Assembly (NCBI GenBank): GCA_946699065.1
Contig: CAMPDV010000439.1
Coordinates: forward strand, 217,447-281,446
DNA from: Loxodes magnus
Taxonomy: Eukaryota > Ciliophora > Karyorelictea > Loxodida > Loxodidae
Length of the DNA stretch: 64,000 nt
Reading direction: 5' to 3'
Positions 24,001-37,100 of the stretch are shown one piece after another. Each line of letters begins with the position of its first letter. The first letter of the stretch is position 1. Position numbers and translations under genes: made by a program. The notes beneath the pieces were generated by a model that was not told the DNA's origin, made no database searches, and worked only from the letters and a program-made list of their open reading frames with translations.

Positions 24001-25080
24001 TAAGCACAAGTGAAACTTGTAAGTTTCTTTGTAAATTCTAGAGAATTAAGAAAAGCAGATTCTTGAGTCTGAGTGCGAGGGATAGAATTGATAAGTTGTA
24101 ATTACTTTAGAACATTTGCCGAATGTAAATATTCCCTTTATAAATAAGAAGAAGAAAACTCTGTTGTTTCTTTAATAAGCTTTAGAAAAATCAGGATTAT
24201 GTATTTAGTATAAAAAATAAAATTTCACTTGTAAAAATATGGAATAGTCAGTAGCTTTAAAAAAGCACCCGAAGATTAAATTAAACTAAATTGGAGCTTT
24301 TAACATTCAAACTCAAACGTGCGCTAATTTTATGCAAGTTAATTCTAAGAAATTTTGATTGACATTCCATAGAAATAAAAGTACAAAAAAAGAAAGCAAT
24401 TGATTACTCTAAATAATTTAGTAGGGCTTGAGAGCTTATATATTAAAAGATATCTGAAGTTTTACTCAAAAATGACATAAATAACAAAAAATTTCACTAA
24501 GAGGAAAGTGTATGGTTTCTAGCATATCCTGCTAGAAAATCTAAGCAAGTGCTCAGTTTACTATAAGAATATTATAGCATTATAAATGATGACAATTAGG
24601 ACAAATTTAATAAAGGCTGCAGAAAAAAACTACTTATCAAAAAATTTAGAAACGACAAATTGAGAGATTTTTAAATGACTGCAACTAAAATAGAGACCTA
24701 ATTACTAGGAGTGGAAAAAAATTAGCCGCTAACTTTATAAAATATTTGAAGAACTCAAGAAGATTAGTAGTCATTAAATTCAATCAAAAGCGTAAAAAAT
24801 AAATCCTATAAAATAATAAAATCAATTATCCTGGCGCTTCGGTTTTTATAGGGAACTCAAGAATACTTTAGAAAAAATTTTCAAGAAATTAACGAAGTGT
24901 AGTATTTAATCAAATAGATCTTATCAAATATTTTGATTATTTCAACCTAGCTTAAATTAAATCAAGGGCTGAAAACTGCAAAATTAGCTTATCATTTTGA
25001 TTGGATAAAGCAAAAGTTTATAAAAGAAATAGTAATCATACAAAATTCTAAAAAACAATTTTTAAAGTTGCTTGAGAATT
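21070..25080 (+). repeat. Left inverted arm
   Basis: About 4.0 kb, homologous to the reverse complement of 34186-38165. The outer 1.5 kb is AT-rich with no clear protein; the inner part carries the ORF at 23697-24362 and a diverged, TGA-broken version of the right-arm ORF near 24490-24720. Divergence between arms is spread evenly rather than clustered. Confidence 0.75.
23697..24362 (+). CDS. Left-arm element ORF, unrecognised
   Basis: Open frame of 221 codons between TGAs at 23694 and 24360, with TAA/TAG as Gln. It is basic and Gln-rich: KSKKQLRAENGFQEIIYSLE near the start, a central SFTGKIVSTSETCKFLCK segment with clustered Cys, and a KLELLTFKLKRALILCK helix at the end. Part of it is conserved in the right arm on the opposite strand: left KIVVIKSKKQLRA aligns with right KIAVIQSKRQL. 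Protein-level conservation between the two diverged arms, in the ciliate code, supports real coding. No ATG is placed near the start, so the N-terminus is uncertain. The family is not recognised; it is probably an element-encoded protein. Confidence 0.5.
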
Positions 25081-27847
25081 TCTCAAAAGAGTCATTGAAA
25101 GGAATTTTTGGCTTTTGCTAACATTTAGAATCAATTTCTGGATAAATTAATACGAGTATATCAAAACAAATAATAAAATCTTGATTAGCTATTAATGATA
25201 AATGAGTAATTCTATATTTGCTTATTATTTAAGCTAAAATATTACATAATTTTAAATTATAGACTAATTGAGTTATAATAGATGGGTTAGATTTGGTAAT
25301 TTGATTAGTTAAATATTAGTTAATTGGTAGATTTAAAGTATTTCTATTAATGATTTGTGATAATAAAAATAAAGTTAATATTTAGTTAATTACTTCTAAC
25401 TATGACTAAGATTGCTTATTAATGTATGTACTAAATTAGATTCTAAACATAGAAGTCTATAACTATTTTACTTACTGATTTAATTAAAGTTATTCATATA
25501 AATCTAAGATTTATTTGATATTAGTAGCTTTATCTTGGTATTTAAATAATTCCAGTCTAATATTAAAGATATAATTGGTATATTTGTAAGATAATTTCTA
25601 GTTAGTAAGATAAATTAACTTAAGATATTATAAAGCTACTTATCAAATATACCTTAAAAGAAATAACTATAATAATAACTAACTACTAAAATACTACAGT
25701 CATTCTTTTAAATTTATCTATTATCTTCCTAATACAAACATACCTTTTTTATACTCTATTTAAGCAGTTAATCAATTAGATTTATAGATATTAGTATCTT
25801 TATAGCTTTAACTAGAATAAGCTTTCTTAAGTTGGCATATAAATTCTATATCATAAAACTAATAAAAAAGTAAATAATCTTTATTATTATTTAATTTAGT
25901 TTTTGGTTTAAAAAATAATCCTAAAATCAGAAAAATTCCGCAAGCTTGTTAAAAAATCAATGATGCTAAAGCGAATAATTTGAACATTATAAGCAAAAAA
26001 GATGTGAATTAGTTACTAAAATTAATAGACTATAATGCAAAAGAAAGAATGATTCACTAAAAATGGTTATAGTTATTAGTCTTAAATTCCATTCTACTTT
26101 ATGCATAAAAATAGAAGCTAAATGGAAATAAGAAATTTTAGAAATAGGGAATAATAAATGTTAGCAAAAAGAGTTGAATTAGATGAAGAGTAGATAGGAG
26201 AGTATTATTCTTTTGGAATTAATGAAAATTGATTAAGATTAAAGAATAAATAAAGAGGTGTATTATGATAAAGGTATATTTAGGTTTATTTATGGTAATA
26301 AATTAGAATATCTATCTATTGAATAATATCCTATCTTGTATAGCTTATAAACTGTTGATAAGAATTAAATATTAATCTGCTTATAAGATACAAATAAATG
26401 ATGAATTAATCTTAAAGTCTACAGCTATTTGATTTAAGGGGAATTTTAGAAAGCACTACAATATAGTAGGTTTGTATTGATTAAAGATAATGAATAATAA
26501 AATAGTTGTTAATGATATTAGCTGTTTAACTATTTCCCCTTGATCTTTTGATTTTTGTTTAAGGTAATATTGAATTTAAATAAGATGCTAATAGAAGATA
26601 ATTTTTAACTTAAGTAACTTCTTTCTTGTTAATATTAATCCTTCATTATAGCTTTATTACTTCTTAACTTCTCCTCAAATTTCTAAGATTAAGATTTATT
26701 AATATAAGTGCTAAATTCTTTAGAATCATCCTTAATTTACTTCAAACAAATCTAGATAAACTTTTATTTGTTTCCAAGATATTACAAAGCATGCTTAATA
26801 GAAAAGAATTAATAATTATTAAGGGTGAAAATAATAAAATAGTCGATGGATATAAAAGTTATAATAGGTAATATGCAATTATCTTTGTGGATTTATAAAC
26901 CCAACTAGATATTACAACCTAAAAATTGTAAGTCCATTTTATTACATTCTATTTAAGATTCTAGTATTCTTACAATAATACTAGTAAATTTGCATCTATT
27001 TGACTAAGACTTTGACTCTTATCTTTCTCTAATAATATTGTGATATTGATATTTTCTTAAAAGGTTAGTAAATATTTTCTTTATACAATAGTATTTTTAA
27101 TGTAAGTTATTGCTATTAATTAATTTTAAATAATCTTATAGTTTGCTTAGTATTAATTTTAGATAAAACTTATTAAAATTTTACTAATTATATAGATCCT
27201 CTACATAATATTATTAACTCTTTTATATCTAACAATCATATTATATAAAAGCCATATAACTAGTTATTAAATCAACAGCGCTAATCAATTTATTATTATT
27301 ATATCAACATATCTTTAATATTCTAGTATACTTAAATCTATCCAATTTTATTTATTCTCTAATTATTCCATAACTTCCAGCTATATCAACTATACCAATT
27401 ATTCAAATTATCTTCAAAACTAAATCTATATGGCTTATTAATAATGCTTCTTAATTATACTTATAACAACATTACAGTTCATCATTTACTAGTCTCTATT
27501 TATTATACATATTTATTCCTTATTTCAATCATTACTTCCTAACTAACCTTACTCAAACTAACCTTAACACTCAAATTTCCACTTCTAGCTACTATTATTA
27601 CTACATTTTTAATCTATTTTCAAATTATCAAAAGAAGCTTATTTTATGCTAATTGTAAAAGAAATATCATAAACATATGAAAAGGTTCAACTCTATGAAT
27701 AACTTTATTGTATAGCAAGCATTCATCATTAAGATTTAGCATATAACAGACTCTTGTTACATAATTTATATATAAGAATTTAGTTAAAGAGGTAAACTAC
27801 AAGGAAATATTTATCAAAAATGCTATTGCTATTCTTATTAGAAGATT
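25081..27847. other. AT-rich spacer without recognised genes
   Basis: Left part of the interior of the inverted-arm element. I found no convincing frame or RNA gene. Short patches read as helical protein in the first few hundred bases but do not extend. Confidence 0.45.
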
Positions 27848-28600
27848 TCAGGCTGATCTAAGAAAATAACTGAAGAACTAACCGTTTGAAATTCTAAATT
27901 TTACTTCAAGACTAGTGCTAATTATATAGAAATCAAGAAATTTGGAAAATCTTAAAACCTTTAATAAGTGTTTATTGGCCACATTTATCTGATAAACTGC
28001 TAGAATTTTTAATATTCTTTCTGGCTTTTCATTTCCTAATAATAGGAAATCAATTTTTGTAAGCTAATCACACGTAAAATTATCAATTATACTTATAAAC
28101 TGAGTTTTGAATGCATTAGACTTTTTTGCAAGTCTTAATTTATTTCTTGGAATAGCTTAAATTATTTGTAGCTGCATTTTTAAAACAATGACTACGATAA
28201 TTTAAATTTTAAACCTATTTGAATATTTCCTTCAAGAACTCTCTACTATTAAAACTGTATGTTACTGCTATTTTACCTAAAAGCTTTCTTACTTCATATG
28301 AATCTTTATCTAAGCTTTGTAATATTTTTCCAGCTAGGATTTTTTAAAAGAAAAAGATAATTCAGTAGTGTTAATGTCAAAATTTCTCTTTGCTTATAAA
28401 ATTCTTCTACCATACTTAATGACAGATAATAGTCGATCAAATCTAGCTAATTTTATAAATCAGCAGGCAGAAGTCTTATTATAAAATGTAGAGCTGAATG
28501 AACAAGTTTACTGGTAATTTTTAACTTCTAATGCATCTAATTTTGTTAAATGGAATATTTATTCTCTTTTTGTTATGAAGCTAAAATACTTTCTATTATT
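27848..28600 (-). pseudogene. Helical-repeat protein remnant
   Basis: On the minus strand two frames read well. Upstream (28530-28300), an ORF with VHSALHFIIRLLPADLQNQL and MVEEFYKQREILTLTLLNYL passes into QSLDKDSYEVRKLLGKIAV and SFNSREFLKEIFKQV in a shifted frame. Downstream (about 28140-27851), a run of nearly 100 codons includes TQFISIIDNFTCDQLTKIDF and NEKPERILKILAVYQINVAN, ending at TGA 27848-27850. Amphipathic helix pairs of this kind resemble HEAT/ARM or related helical repeats, as in the NACHT pseudogene N-terminus, but no motif is diagnostic. At least two frameshifts are needed. Confidence 0.4.
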
Positions 28601-28627
28601 TGGTGAATTCACTAATCACTGATTTCT

Positions 28628-28880
28628 TCAATGCGGTTTCTTCTATCCAGTTGCATTGTTAGAAACTTACTTCACGACAGGATAAGCAAAGCGACATTTA
28701 GAGTAGTGTTGTTTCAAGACAGCGACCTCTTTCTATGTCTTCTACGTCTCTTTACACGCCAGACAAAAATCAAACTCAACAGAGTCTTCTTTCCCTGCTG
28801 GTCATGCCAAGCTCGTCTCATTGGTTGGTTGAGACACTTTAAATTCTTGTATATTCTTACTAATAAATCTAAGCTAAAAT
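28628..28880 (-). pseudogene. G+C-rich C2HC zinc-finger fragment
   Basis: This 250-bp block is far richer in G+C than its surroundings and reads cleanly on the minus strand. A TGA at 28802-28804 follows SQPTNETSLA; the frame continues PAGKEDSVEFDFCLACKETQ and ends at TGA 28628-28630. It contains CLAC, a 15-residue spacer and HYSKC, giving C-x2-C-x15-H-x3-C, a plausible C2HC zinc finger. The retroelement at 49645-52254 has a related Cys/His layout (THR-Cys then HSRTC) near 50116-50170. The block lies between two helical-protein remnants on the same strand, so it is probably an inserted transposon-derived piece or an unusually conserved exon. Confidence 0.5.
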
Positions 28881-29059
28881 AATCAAAGTTCTTAATGCTT
28901 CTTAGTATTCTAAAATATTTGGAACTTCTATCAAAGTACCTAAAAGAGTTAGCAGTTGATTATATATTAGATTTTTATTATTGGATTGAGTCAATTAAAA
29001 TTTCTTTTAGAGCTTAAATATTTCCAATTTAAAGTAGTAATTAGCAAGGATACCTTTGA

Positions 29060-29440
29060 TCACTTTATAGCATATTGTTACAGAAAGACTAGATTTTCTC
29101 TAAACTTCATCTTTAAGTAAAAATTTAGAAACTTCTAGCGTAAGCTGAGATTATTCCTTTTTAGTTACCAAACTTCTACATTAATTAGAAACCATTTTAG
29201 CTTACCTAAACTTACTATTATATGTTTAGACTATTTTAAAATTAATTAGAATCTTTCTTTATCCAAAATCCTTATTGTAAAGAATCCTTTTATAAGAAAA
29301 TAATTTTCCATTTTATTTGGAATAAGAGAAGCAAAGCAACAGTTAATCAAAGGCTTGAGAAACTTAAAATGAAGATACTTGTTTATTAATTCTATTGCTA
29401 TTGCTATTGCTATTTCCATTTCTATTCTGTAGCATAACAT
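29060..29440 (-). CDS. Hydrophobic helical ORF in element interior
   Basis: ATG 29440 to TGA 29060-29062, 126 codons with TAA/TAG as Gln and no internal TGA. It begins MLCYRIEMEIAIAIAIEL, where the Ile-Ala run is encoded by an ATTGCT-type microsatellite, and continues with Leu/Ile-rich helices (HFKFLKPLINCCFASLI, KHIIVSLGKLKWFLINVEVW). It may be the N-terminal part of the helical-repeat remnant downstream, separated from it by the zinc-finger block. The family is not recognised. The start could lie further upstream. Confidence 0.4.
29392..29425. repeat. CTATTG microsatellite within an ORF
   Basis: Four to five CTATTG hexamers followed by CTATTTCC variants, in frame on the minus strand where they encode an Ile-Ala repeat. 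Confidence 0.7.
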
Positions 29441-30374
29441 ATCACTTTTTTATTTCAGAAGAAAAAATCCCAGATAACTATTGTCCAAAGTTTTTTAGAG
29501 TCTAGAAATCTATTAATTCTAATGATTTAATCTTCTCTTCTCTTGCACTTCTAAGCATTTACCAAGTATTTGGTATATCTGTATAAAGATTTTTTTAGGC
29601 TTAAGTTGATATTTCAATTTATTTAGTTACAATTAAAAAATTAGCTTTAATTTTTAGTAGCGTTTTGCTTAATATCTTCACGAATAGTCGTTAAATTAAT
29701 AAATTAAAAAAGTAGCTACATATTAAATAATTTGAACACATTGAGTTAAGAATTTTAAATAGATTTAGCATATATATAGATATATAATACTACCTATAAC
29801 TAAACACAGTACCTAACTAATTATATTATTACTTCATTCCTTAATATCTTTATACATATACCCTTCTTATTACATTATTATATACTACTATATTCCAAAT
29901 TACAATCTATCATAAACTTAAGATTAACACATCTTTATTATACTGCTCTCATTATCATCTAGAATCTTACCAATACATTATAAATCTCTAAGTCTTCAAA
30001 ATGACATCTATTAAAATATTAAAAGGTATAGATAGTTTAATTATTGTAAGCTTACTATTATGAAGCTCTTATTTTGCTTATTTACATTTCTTTCTAAAAT
30101 TAAGATTTCTATTTATGCTTTTAGTTCAACTTATTTCATTAAGATTTATACCTCTTCGTAGTATAGAGAGATTACCTACTAAGATAATTCTAGACTGTAT
30201 ATCATAGTGATAGAATGTCTTAATGATAGATTAAGAAAGAAATTTGCCTAGTTTTAGGTAAAAACTATCTTCATAAAATGAGGTAATTATAAAGAAGATA
30301 AAAGAAACGTGTCAATTCCTTAAATCTATCATTACGTTATAAGGATAATAAATTCTAGTATGAATATTCCTTGA
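29441..30374. other. AT-rich region, no recognised gene
   Basis: Mostly unstructured A/T. A short TATATAGATATATA run lies near 29770. Plus-strand codons just before 30375 (RNVSIPQIYHY) may be an upstream part of the next ORF broken by TGAs. Confidence 0.4.
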
Positions 30375-31688
30375 ACTTAAAGTAAGTTCTTATCTCGGCT
30401 ACAGAAAATAAGACTATGTTAAAGTGATCTTAAATATAATGTGTAATAATTTAACTGGAGTTTTTAAAAAAATACGGACTAATTACTAAAACATAGTAAA
30501 TCCACCTAATGTCTTTATAAAGCCGTCAGTTATTTCTAATTCAAATTAGTAAATTATCATTTTCTTGATAGAACAGTTATGTCCATATTTGATAAGCTGC
30601 TTCCTTCTTTGCCACTACTTTATTAATGTAAGATGATGCTTAAATACATGAGTGAGGAAACTACTAAATATTCATTACCGAGGAATAAAAAGTGATTAAA
30701 TAAACAGATTAAGTATTTATTCTTGTTAAAGAACTTGGCCATTTTAAAACTTAATAGAGAGATCTCAAAAATGATAAACACTCGACACTTTATTACTTTA
30801 AAGTACGACATTTTTATTTAGAAGGATATTATCCCTTTAAATATCAATTTTTATACTTATTAGCATTCAATCTAAATTCACTTATAATAAGATAAGAAAG
30901 TGTAGCATTAAATAATATTCACTGAACTTTATAAATCCTACACTTTAAAAAGTTTATCGATTCATTTTTTCAAAAATCAGATTGTCTTTATAAAGTTTAT
31001 TTTTTCAGATGATTGATATGAGACCTTAAAATAAAAATAAACTAATATGACGTTATAATTATTTTCTAAGGAATATAGCTTCTTAAGTAACTACTACATT
31101 AGGAAAAATAGGAAAATAAATTATGCATTTTAATAGGACACATTTGCAAAACTAGTCAATTTAGAATTAACTTTATATTAATCCAAAACGAACATTATCA
31201 TCTTAAAAGTTTAAAAAATTGAGTAAAAGTTTAGAAGATCTTTTTAAGACTCTGGAACTGAGGAAAAGATAAATCAGTTCTCATAGAATAGAAAGGATGA
31301 AATATACAAGCTGAGCAAATAAATTAACATCTTAAAACGTAAAAAATGGAAGTTTATACAAATTATCTAGGAATAAATTCTTTACATCATTTCAATAAAG
31401 TACACTTCTTAAAAGATCTTCTTAAAATGGAATTCCACTTAAAGGATTTTTGTCACGACAAAAACCTCTGAGTAGCCTTTATAAGTTAAAAAATATTAAA
31501 AATATTTAGAACGCTAAATAAATGCAAATAAAACCTTTTAATTGCTAGAAAAATGCGATTCTAAGCTTTAACGATGAATTTGGAGAAAAGAATAAATTCT
31601 AAAAAGCAAAACGCAGAAATTATGAGGAGAACTCTGAACTATATTTCAATAATACGCTGCATTGATACTAAACTGAATATTGAATCAA
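30375..31688 (+). pseudogene. Element-interior ORF, N-terminal part, unrecognised
   Basis: Frame 3 is open from 30375 to TGA 31014 with one TGA at 30693. The reading is dense and well composed: VQQFNWSFQKNTDQLLKHSK, FQFKLVNYHFLDRTVMSIF, DKLLPSLPLLYQCKMMLKYM. After the TGA it continues IKYLFLLKNLAILKLNREIS. From 31017 to 31676 coding-like sequence continues in shifting frames with TGAs. It is followed by the clean ORF starting at 31689, so the two are probably parts of one damaged gene of about 2 kb. I see no DDE, reverse transcriptase or polymerase motif. A transposon-encoded protein is the most likely context. Confidence 0.45.
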
Positions 31689-32360
31689 ATGATGGCTTAA
31701 ATTCTTTCAAAGCTGATTAATTAAGACGAAATTAATAATGATAAATAATTAACAAGGCTCCGAAAATTAGTTCTTTCTAGCTGTAAAAGAGGAGTGATGG
31801 TATACCAGCCAATATTACAAATATTTCAAGTGCAAATCATAGAAACTTTTCCCTATTCTAAAGCAGAAAGGGCAACCTTTAATATTATTAGCAAAGCTTT
31901 CTAAATCCTTAGAAGAAGAGCTAATTTTCATCAAAATTTATTTTACAAATAGAAAGAAAATTTTCAGGGAAATAAATAGATTATTTTAGGATTAAAATAA
32001 CATTTTTTGATCGTATTGCTAAAGAATGTAACCTAATGCATTCTCTCCTTAAGGTAACAAGAAACAAATCAACGTAATTCAAAATAAAACCTTAATAAGT
32101 CAAAGTCTTACAATAGCGAAGCAAATGAAGAATTAAGAAAAAAACAAACTTACTTAGAAAGAACATTTAAAGTAATCTTCTACAAATATCTTCAAATTAT
32201 CCTTAGTAGGAACTAACTAATCATAAGCGAGAAAAAGATATTTACTAAAAAAATGCCTTCAGAATAAGAGAATCCGTAATTACTCTTTATGAAGTCAGGA
32301 TAATTGTAAAATCTAATCTTGGCAATCTTTATCAGCAAGCATAAAGCATTCACCCTTTGA
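31689..32360 (+). CDS. Element-interior ORF, C-terminal part, unrecognised
   Basis: Frame 3 is open from the TGA at 31674 to the TGA at 32358; the first ATG pair is at 31689, giving 223 codons without TGA. It contains CKRGVMVYQPILQIFQVQII, a basic patch FQILRRRANFHQNLFYKQ, a helix with TQCILSLRQQETNQRNSK, and KTYLERTFKVIFYKYLQ-type segments before KHKAFTL at the end. Composition and length argue for a real, recently intact coding segment. No family could be assigned. A short minus-strand frame over the same DNA (32213-32434) is treated as its shadow. Confidence 0.5.
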
Positions 32361-33688
32361 ATAATTATTTTAGACTCAATTAAATAAGATTCTTTTAGGA
32401 AGAAAAGAATATAGAAGGTTATAGTCAATTCCAATAGATTTCTCTTAATACGACATGCAACTAGATTCAGATACTATTGAGATCTTTAGTGACTAATTAG
32501 TAATTTAAAACATTATAGCCTATTTTAAACTAGACTATTAGTAAACTTGAACGAGGTCTTGCTTATGGGATACTTAAGAAAGTGAAATTTATCGTAGCAA
32601 CTAAGTATAGTGTAAAGAGTATTTTAAATGTCTAGAAGAAAAAGAAGGTAACTTGTCTAATAATAAGATTTCCAAACTATCTTTTGTGCTGTGAAAATGA
32701 TAAAGTACAAGGAAGCGGGGAGATAATTAGAGATTTGCTGAAGTAAATCAAATACTCTTAAAGAAACAGAAGCACTTCAAGAAATGGCTATTTGTATTCT
32801 ACAAAGTAGCTAAATAAATCTAGCATTGAAATTTCCTCAGATAAAGAAAAAGAGTAAATATTACAGTAGAGACGACCTAAAGAGTAAACTTTCTTTATTT
32901 TTCTTATTCATTTTATAAAATCGATTAAAGATATTCTCCAACTAAAATGGTTAAACATTAAAAGACACTATAATAAAATAAGTTTAGAGGATTTGAAGTG
33001 ACTAACTTTAACTAAATTCGTATCAAAAGTATCTTATGTCGTTACACCTTAACTGTGAAGATTCTTTAATATTTGATTTAAATTTAATATTCTTTGTCTC
33101 ATTATTGAATTATATTACTAAGTAATCTTTCTAACTTTAATATCTTCGATATTAACCCTTCACCTAGTTAAGTATTTTAGCTTGTCCTATAGTTAGATTT
33201 CATTTTTACAATAAAATAATTCGTTATCATTTAACTGTCATTAATACATAATAAAATAAGTAAGTCACTTTAAATAAAAAGATCTAAGTGACGCTTTATA
33301 TATTTAGGACTGACTTTACAACACTAGTATCTCTATTATACTCTTAAATAATTAAAAAGTATTGTATTTATAAAATAGACACTTTAGTATATTAAAACCT
33401 ATTTTCAATGAAGAGATCTTTAATTTATCTTAGTGTTATTAATATCCGTCTTGTGTATGTTTAATAATAATCTACTTATTTAAAAAGCTTTATAAAGTTA
33501 TCTTTCATATATTAGTATTTATTAACTTAATAGCTTCTATTATATAATTAAACTAAATCTTATCTTATTAACATTTACAGCTTGTAGATTTATGATCATT
33601 ATTTATAGATATTCATTATCAATATTTTGCTTACCAAGTAATTATACAGCTGTTTTTATAAATTGATATCATCTTTAAACAAAATATT
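32361..33688. other. AT-rich region, no recognised gene
   Basis: Between the unrecognised ORF and the kinase fragment. Some plus-strand readings between 32450 and 33060 look protein-like but are short; the rest is plain A/T. Confidence 0.4.
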
Positions 33689-34084
33689 ACTTCTCTAACT
33701 TCTTCAATTGCTAGCCTAAAAAATCAATATACTATCATCTAAATTGAAATACCCTAAGGTATTAAGACTATCAAATTAACTATCTTAGAATTTTCTTTCA
33801 GATTCGATAGAAGGTTGCAAATATAAGATATAATGAGTAGAAGGGCATATTCATTAATATATTCTCCTATTGATACTAAAACTGGTAAATATGCAGCAAT
33901 TTAGATACTAAAAGTTTTTAAACATAAGATACATGCTAAGAAGCTCTTAAAAGTAGAAAGATATAAAGACTTCTTAAGCATAGAAACATATTAGTACTGT
34001 TCTGATATTAATCTATCTTAAGACAAGGAAACAGCAGATATATATTCAATTTTTAGCTAAATTAGTGAGAATAGATAAGGCTGA
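33689..34084 (+). pseudogene. Protein kinase N-lobe fragment at inner arm edge
   Basis: Frame 2 is open to TGA 34082 (ATG at 33833, open upstream to before 33722). The segment RLQIQDIMSRRAYSLIYSPI followed by DTKTGKYAAIQILKVFKHK matches the glycine loop and VAIK strand of a protein kinase N-lobe: degenerate G-x-G loop, D-x-x-TGK turn, and AIK changed to AIQ through a TAG codon. Loss of the invariant Lys and of loop glycines shows it is non-functional. No C-lobe (HRD, DFG) follows; the reading dies about 100 bases before the inner edge of the right inverted arm at 34186. The gene seems to have been truncated by the element or captured next to it. Confidence 0.6.
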
Positions 34085-34185
34085 TTATTAATCATGATAA
34101 CTAGCCAATAATTGATTATAATAATTTGATATTCACGTGATGCTATCAAAAGGAATTAATCCTAAAGTTTTAAAGCTAAAAGATG

Positions 34186-37100
34186 TTCTCAAGCAACTTT
34201 AAAAAAAATTTTAAAGAATTTTTGACATGATTATTATATCTTTTAAAGCTTTTACTTTATTCAATCAAAATGATAAACTTAATTTTATATTCTTCAACCC
34301 TTGATTAATTTAAGTTATGGCTTAAATTAAATCAAGATGTTTTTTAAGGTCTATTAAATTAAGTGACTATATCTCCTTATTTTTTTGAAGAACTTTTTCA
34401 AAAATATCCCTGAGTTCTCATGGGTAACTAGGCACTAATAATTAAAAAATCTTATTATTTCATGTGACTTGTTTTTTACTCTTGCTTATTATATTTATTT
34501 ATTTCTAATATTCTTGAATCCTCCAAATATTTTAAGGAGTTGGTGTCTAATTTTTTTCAATTCCTACCAATTTAGTCTTTATTTTAGTTGCAGTCGTTTA
34601 AAAATCGCTAAAACAGTTTATTATTATTTTTTTGTTTCAATTTAGCAAATTTTTCTGCAATACTTATTAAATTTGCACTAATTGGCACGCGTCCACCTAG
34701 CCAGAATATTCTTATAGTAAGCTGAGCATTTGCTTTATATTTTTTAGCAAGATATATTAGGAACTGTGAATTTTTCTTTAAGTTAACTTTTGTAGATATT
34801 TATGTCTCTTCCTAATATAGTTTCAGATATCTTTTATCAGATAAACTCCCAAGCCTAACTAAGTTATTTAAAGTTGTTTTCTACAATTTTTCTTAATTTT
34901 ATTTCTCAATAATCTGAAATCAAAGCTTCTAAGAATTGCATAAACTTAACTTTCATTTAAGTTTGAATCCTAAAAGTTCCAATTCAGTCTACTTTAATTT
35001 TTGGGTGCTCAATTAGAGCTACTGATTACTCAATATTATTCAGGAGAAGTTAATTTTTTATGCTAAATAAATAATCCAGATGCTTCTAAAGTTTATTTAG
35101 GAAACTATAGGGTCTTCTTCATATTTATATAAGGACTATTTTCAGTCGGTAAATGTTCTAAAGTAATCAATCTAACTTTTTAAAAACTATCGCTATTCTT
35201 TCTAGAACTCAGTTCCATGAATCTGCTTTTTTAATTCTTCAGAATTGACTAAGAAACTTATGATTTTCACTTAAGCTTATAATTTTCCTTTCAAGAATTA
35301 CTATCTCTAGTACTTGTTAAGCTTCTCTCTTTTATTAATTAGAGCTGGACTCTATATATTATCTTACAAATTCTAAAATTAATTGTGAGGAATTAAGAAT
35401 ACTTGAAGTCGAGCCTGTTAAAAGAAAAAGCTTAATTTCTAATATCTATTTATAGGTACTTAAAATTTAGCTGCCAAGTAATATTTATCTCTTAAAATCT
35501 GCTTTAAAGCTCATAATTGCCTTTTAGATTGAATAACTGCTATTTTTTTCAGCTTGCTATAGAGCTAAGTCATTTGAACTTTTAAGATCTAAAAGCTTGG
35601 CCTGTTCTATAATAAAAAGGGATTTTTCTAGCGTCTAAATAAATAATACTTACAGTATTCTTTTGTTATAAGATATACATGAACTCTTCTTTTTAAGAAC
35701 TAAATGTGACTCAGTTTAATTTAGTATTTGTGAGAAACCTTAGTTTTTTTTCGAAATTTTGACTGTTATGAAAAATTCAGACTCTTCTAAAAATGTCTCA
35801 AAGCTTGATAAAATTTTAGGCATTTTCAATGTTTGCTAAGATTAACTCATCTTTTGTCACTGAACTATTTCTGCTCATATTAGAAGTTTCAGATCTTATC
35901 CTTTTTACCTATTCTTATTTTTTGATTGAAATATAGTTCCAGAATTAATGTCTTTTGCTACTCTTTATTACTATAAATATTATAATTTTAAGGAGATTCC
36001 TTTTTTTCTTGGAGATCAAAGCTAATTTAATCTTTTATTAATCAGAAGCAAATACGCTGAAAACATCTCTTGATTTCCTAATTCTATTTTAGCTCCAGTT
36101 CTTTTTACTCAGATTGGGTCTTTCTAATATATTTAATTGCAAAACTATCAGATGGACTATAGATTAAGAATCCTCTATCAATTTAGTTATTTTAAATAGA
36201 AAGATTAATCTTTCATCTCTTCTTTATTTTCTAAATATTTGCTAGTCTTTATTTTTCTGTGGATTAGTGTTTCTATGTTGTAATTTGAATAATATCCATT
36301 TTATTTGATTTTCGAATTTTAAAATTAACTCAAACTAAAAAAGTTATTAAGCTAGATAACATCTAAAGCAAATTTTTAGAGTAATATTAAAGTTAAGAGA
36401 TAATTAAAGTTATTTAGTTGAATTACTATATATTTGAATAAAAAAGAATCTTAAAATTAAAGGAAGATCTTAGCTCTATAGAAATAATAATCACCAATCT
36501 AGTTTTAATATTCTAAGTTTTATTTTTGTGTTTTTTATTCTAAATTTATAGTATTTCTTATTTTTATTTAAGTTCTTTCTTATGAGTCAACCACATAAAT
36601 AATTAGGCTTAACTGTAGATTCTATTAATCAATCTTATATCCGAATTTAAGACACTATTTAAATACTATAGGTAATAAATTTTCGTTGTTTGTTATATTA
36701 GTGATTATATCTATCATTATTTCATTTAATTATTCTAATTGTGTATCAAGCATAGTTTTTCATATATTTTATTTTAAAATCTTTAGTATCTTTCTAATAT
36801 TTTAAGATATTTATCAGCTAATGTAGTTCATTCAATTATTTTAATGGAAATATTGTTTATAAGTAAAATATAATATGCTAGTAAAGTAAATAGTAATATA
36901 AGATATCTATTGATTAAGATTAACTTAAGAAAGGAATATTTAATTTATTAGTTACTTTTAAAATACTAAGCTTCTTAATAATAGTTATTTAGTTTTAGCT
37001 AAATTACATATATAAGCTTACTAATGCTATTATTTTTAACTTTAATTTTATTATTAATTTCCTTTATTTAGTTTTAATACTTTATTATTTAAGCCATAGA

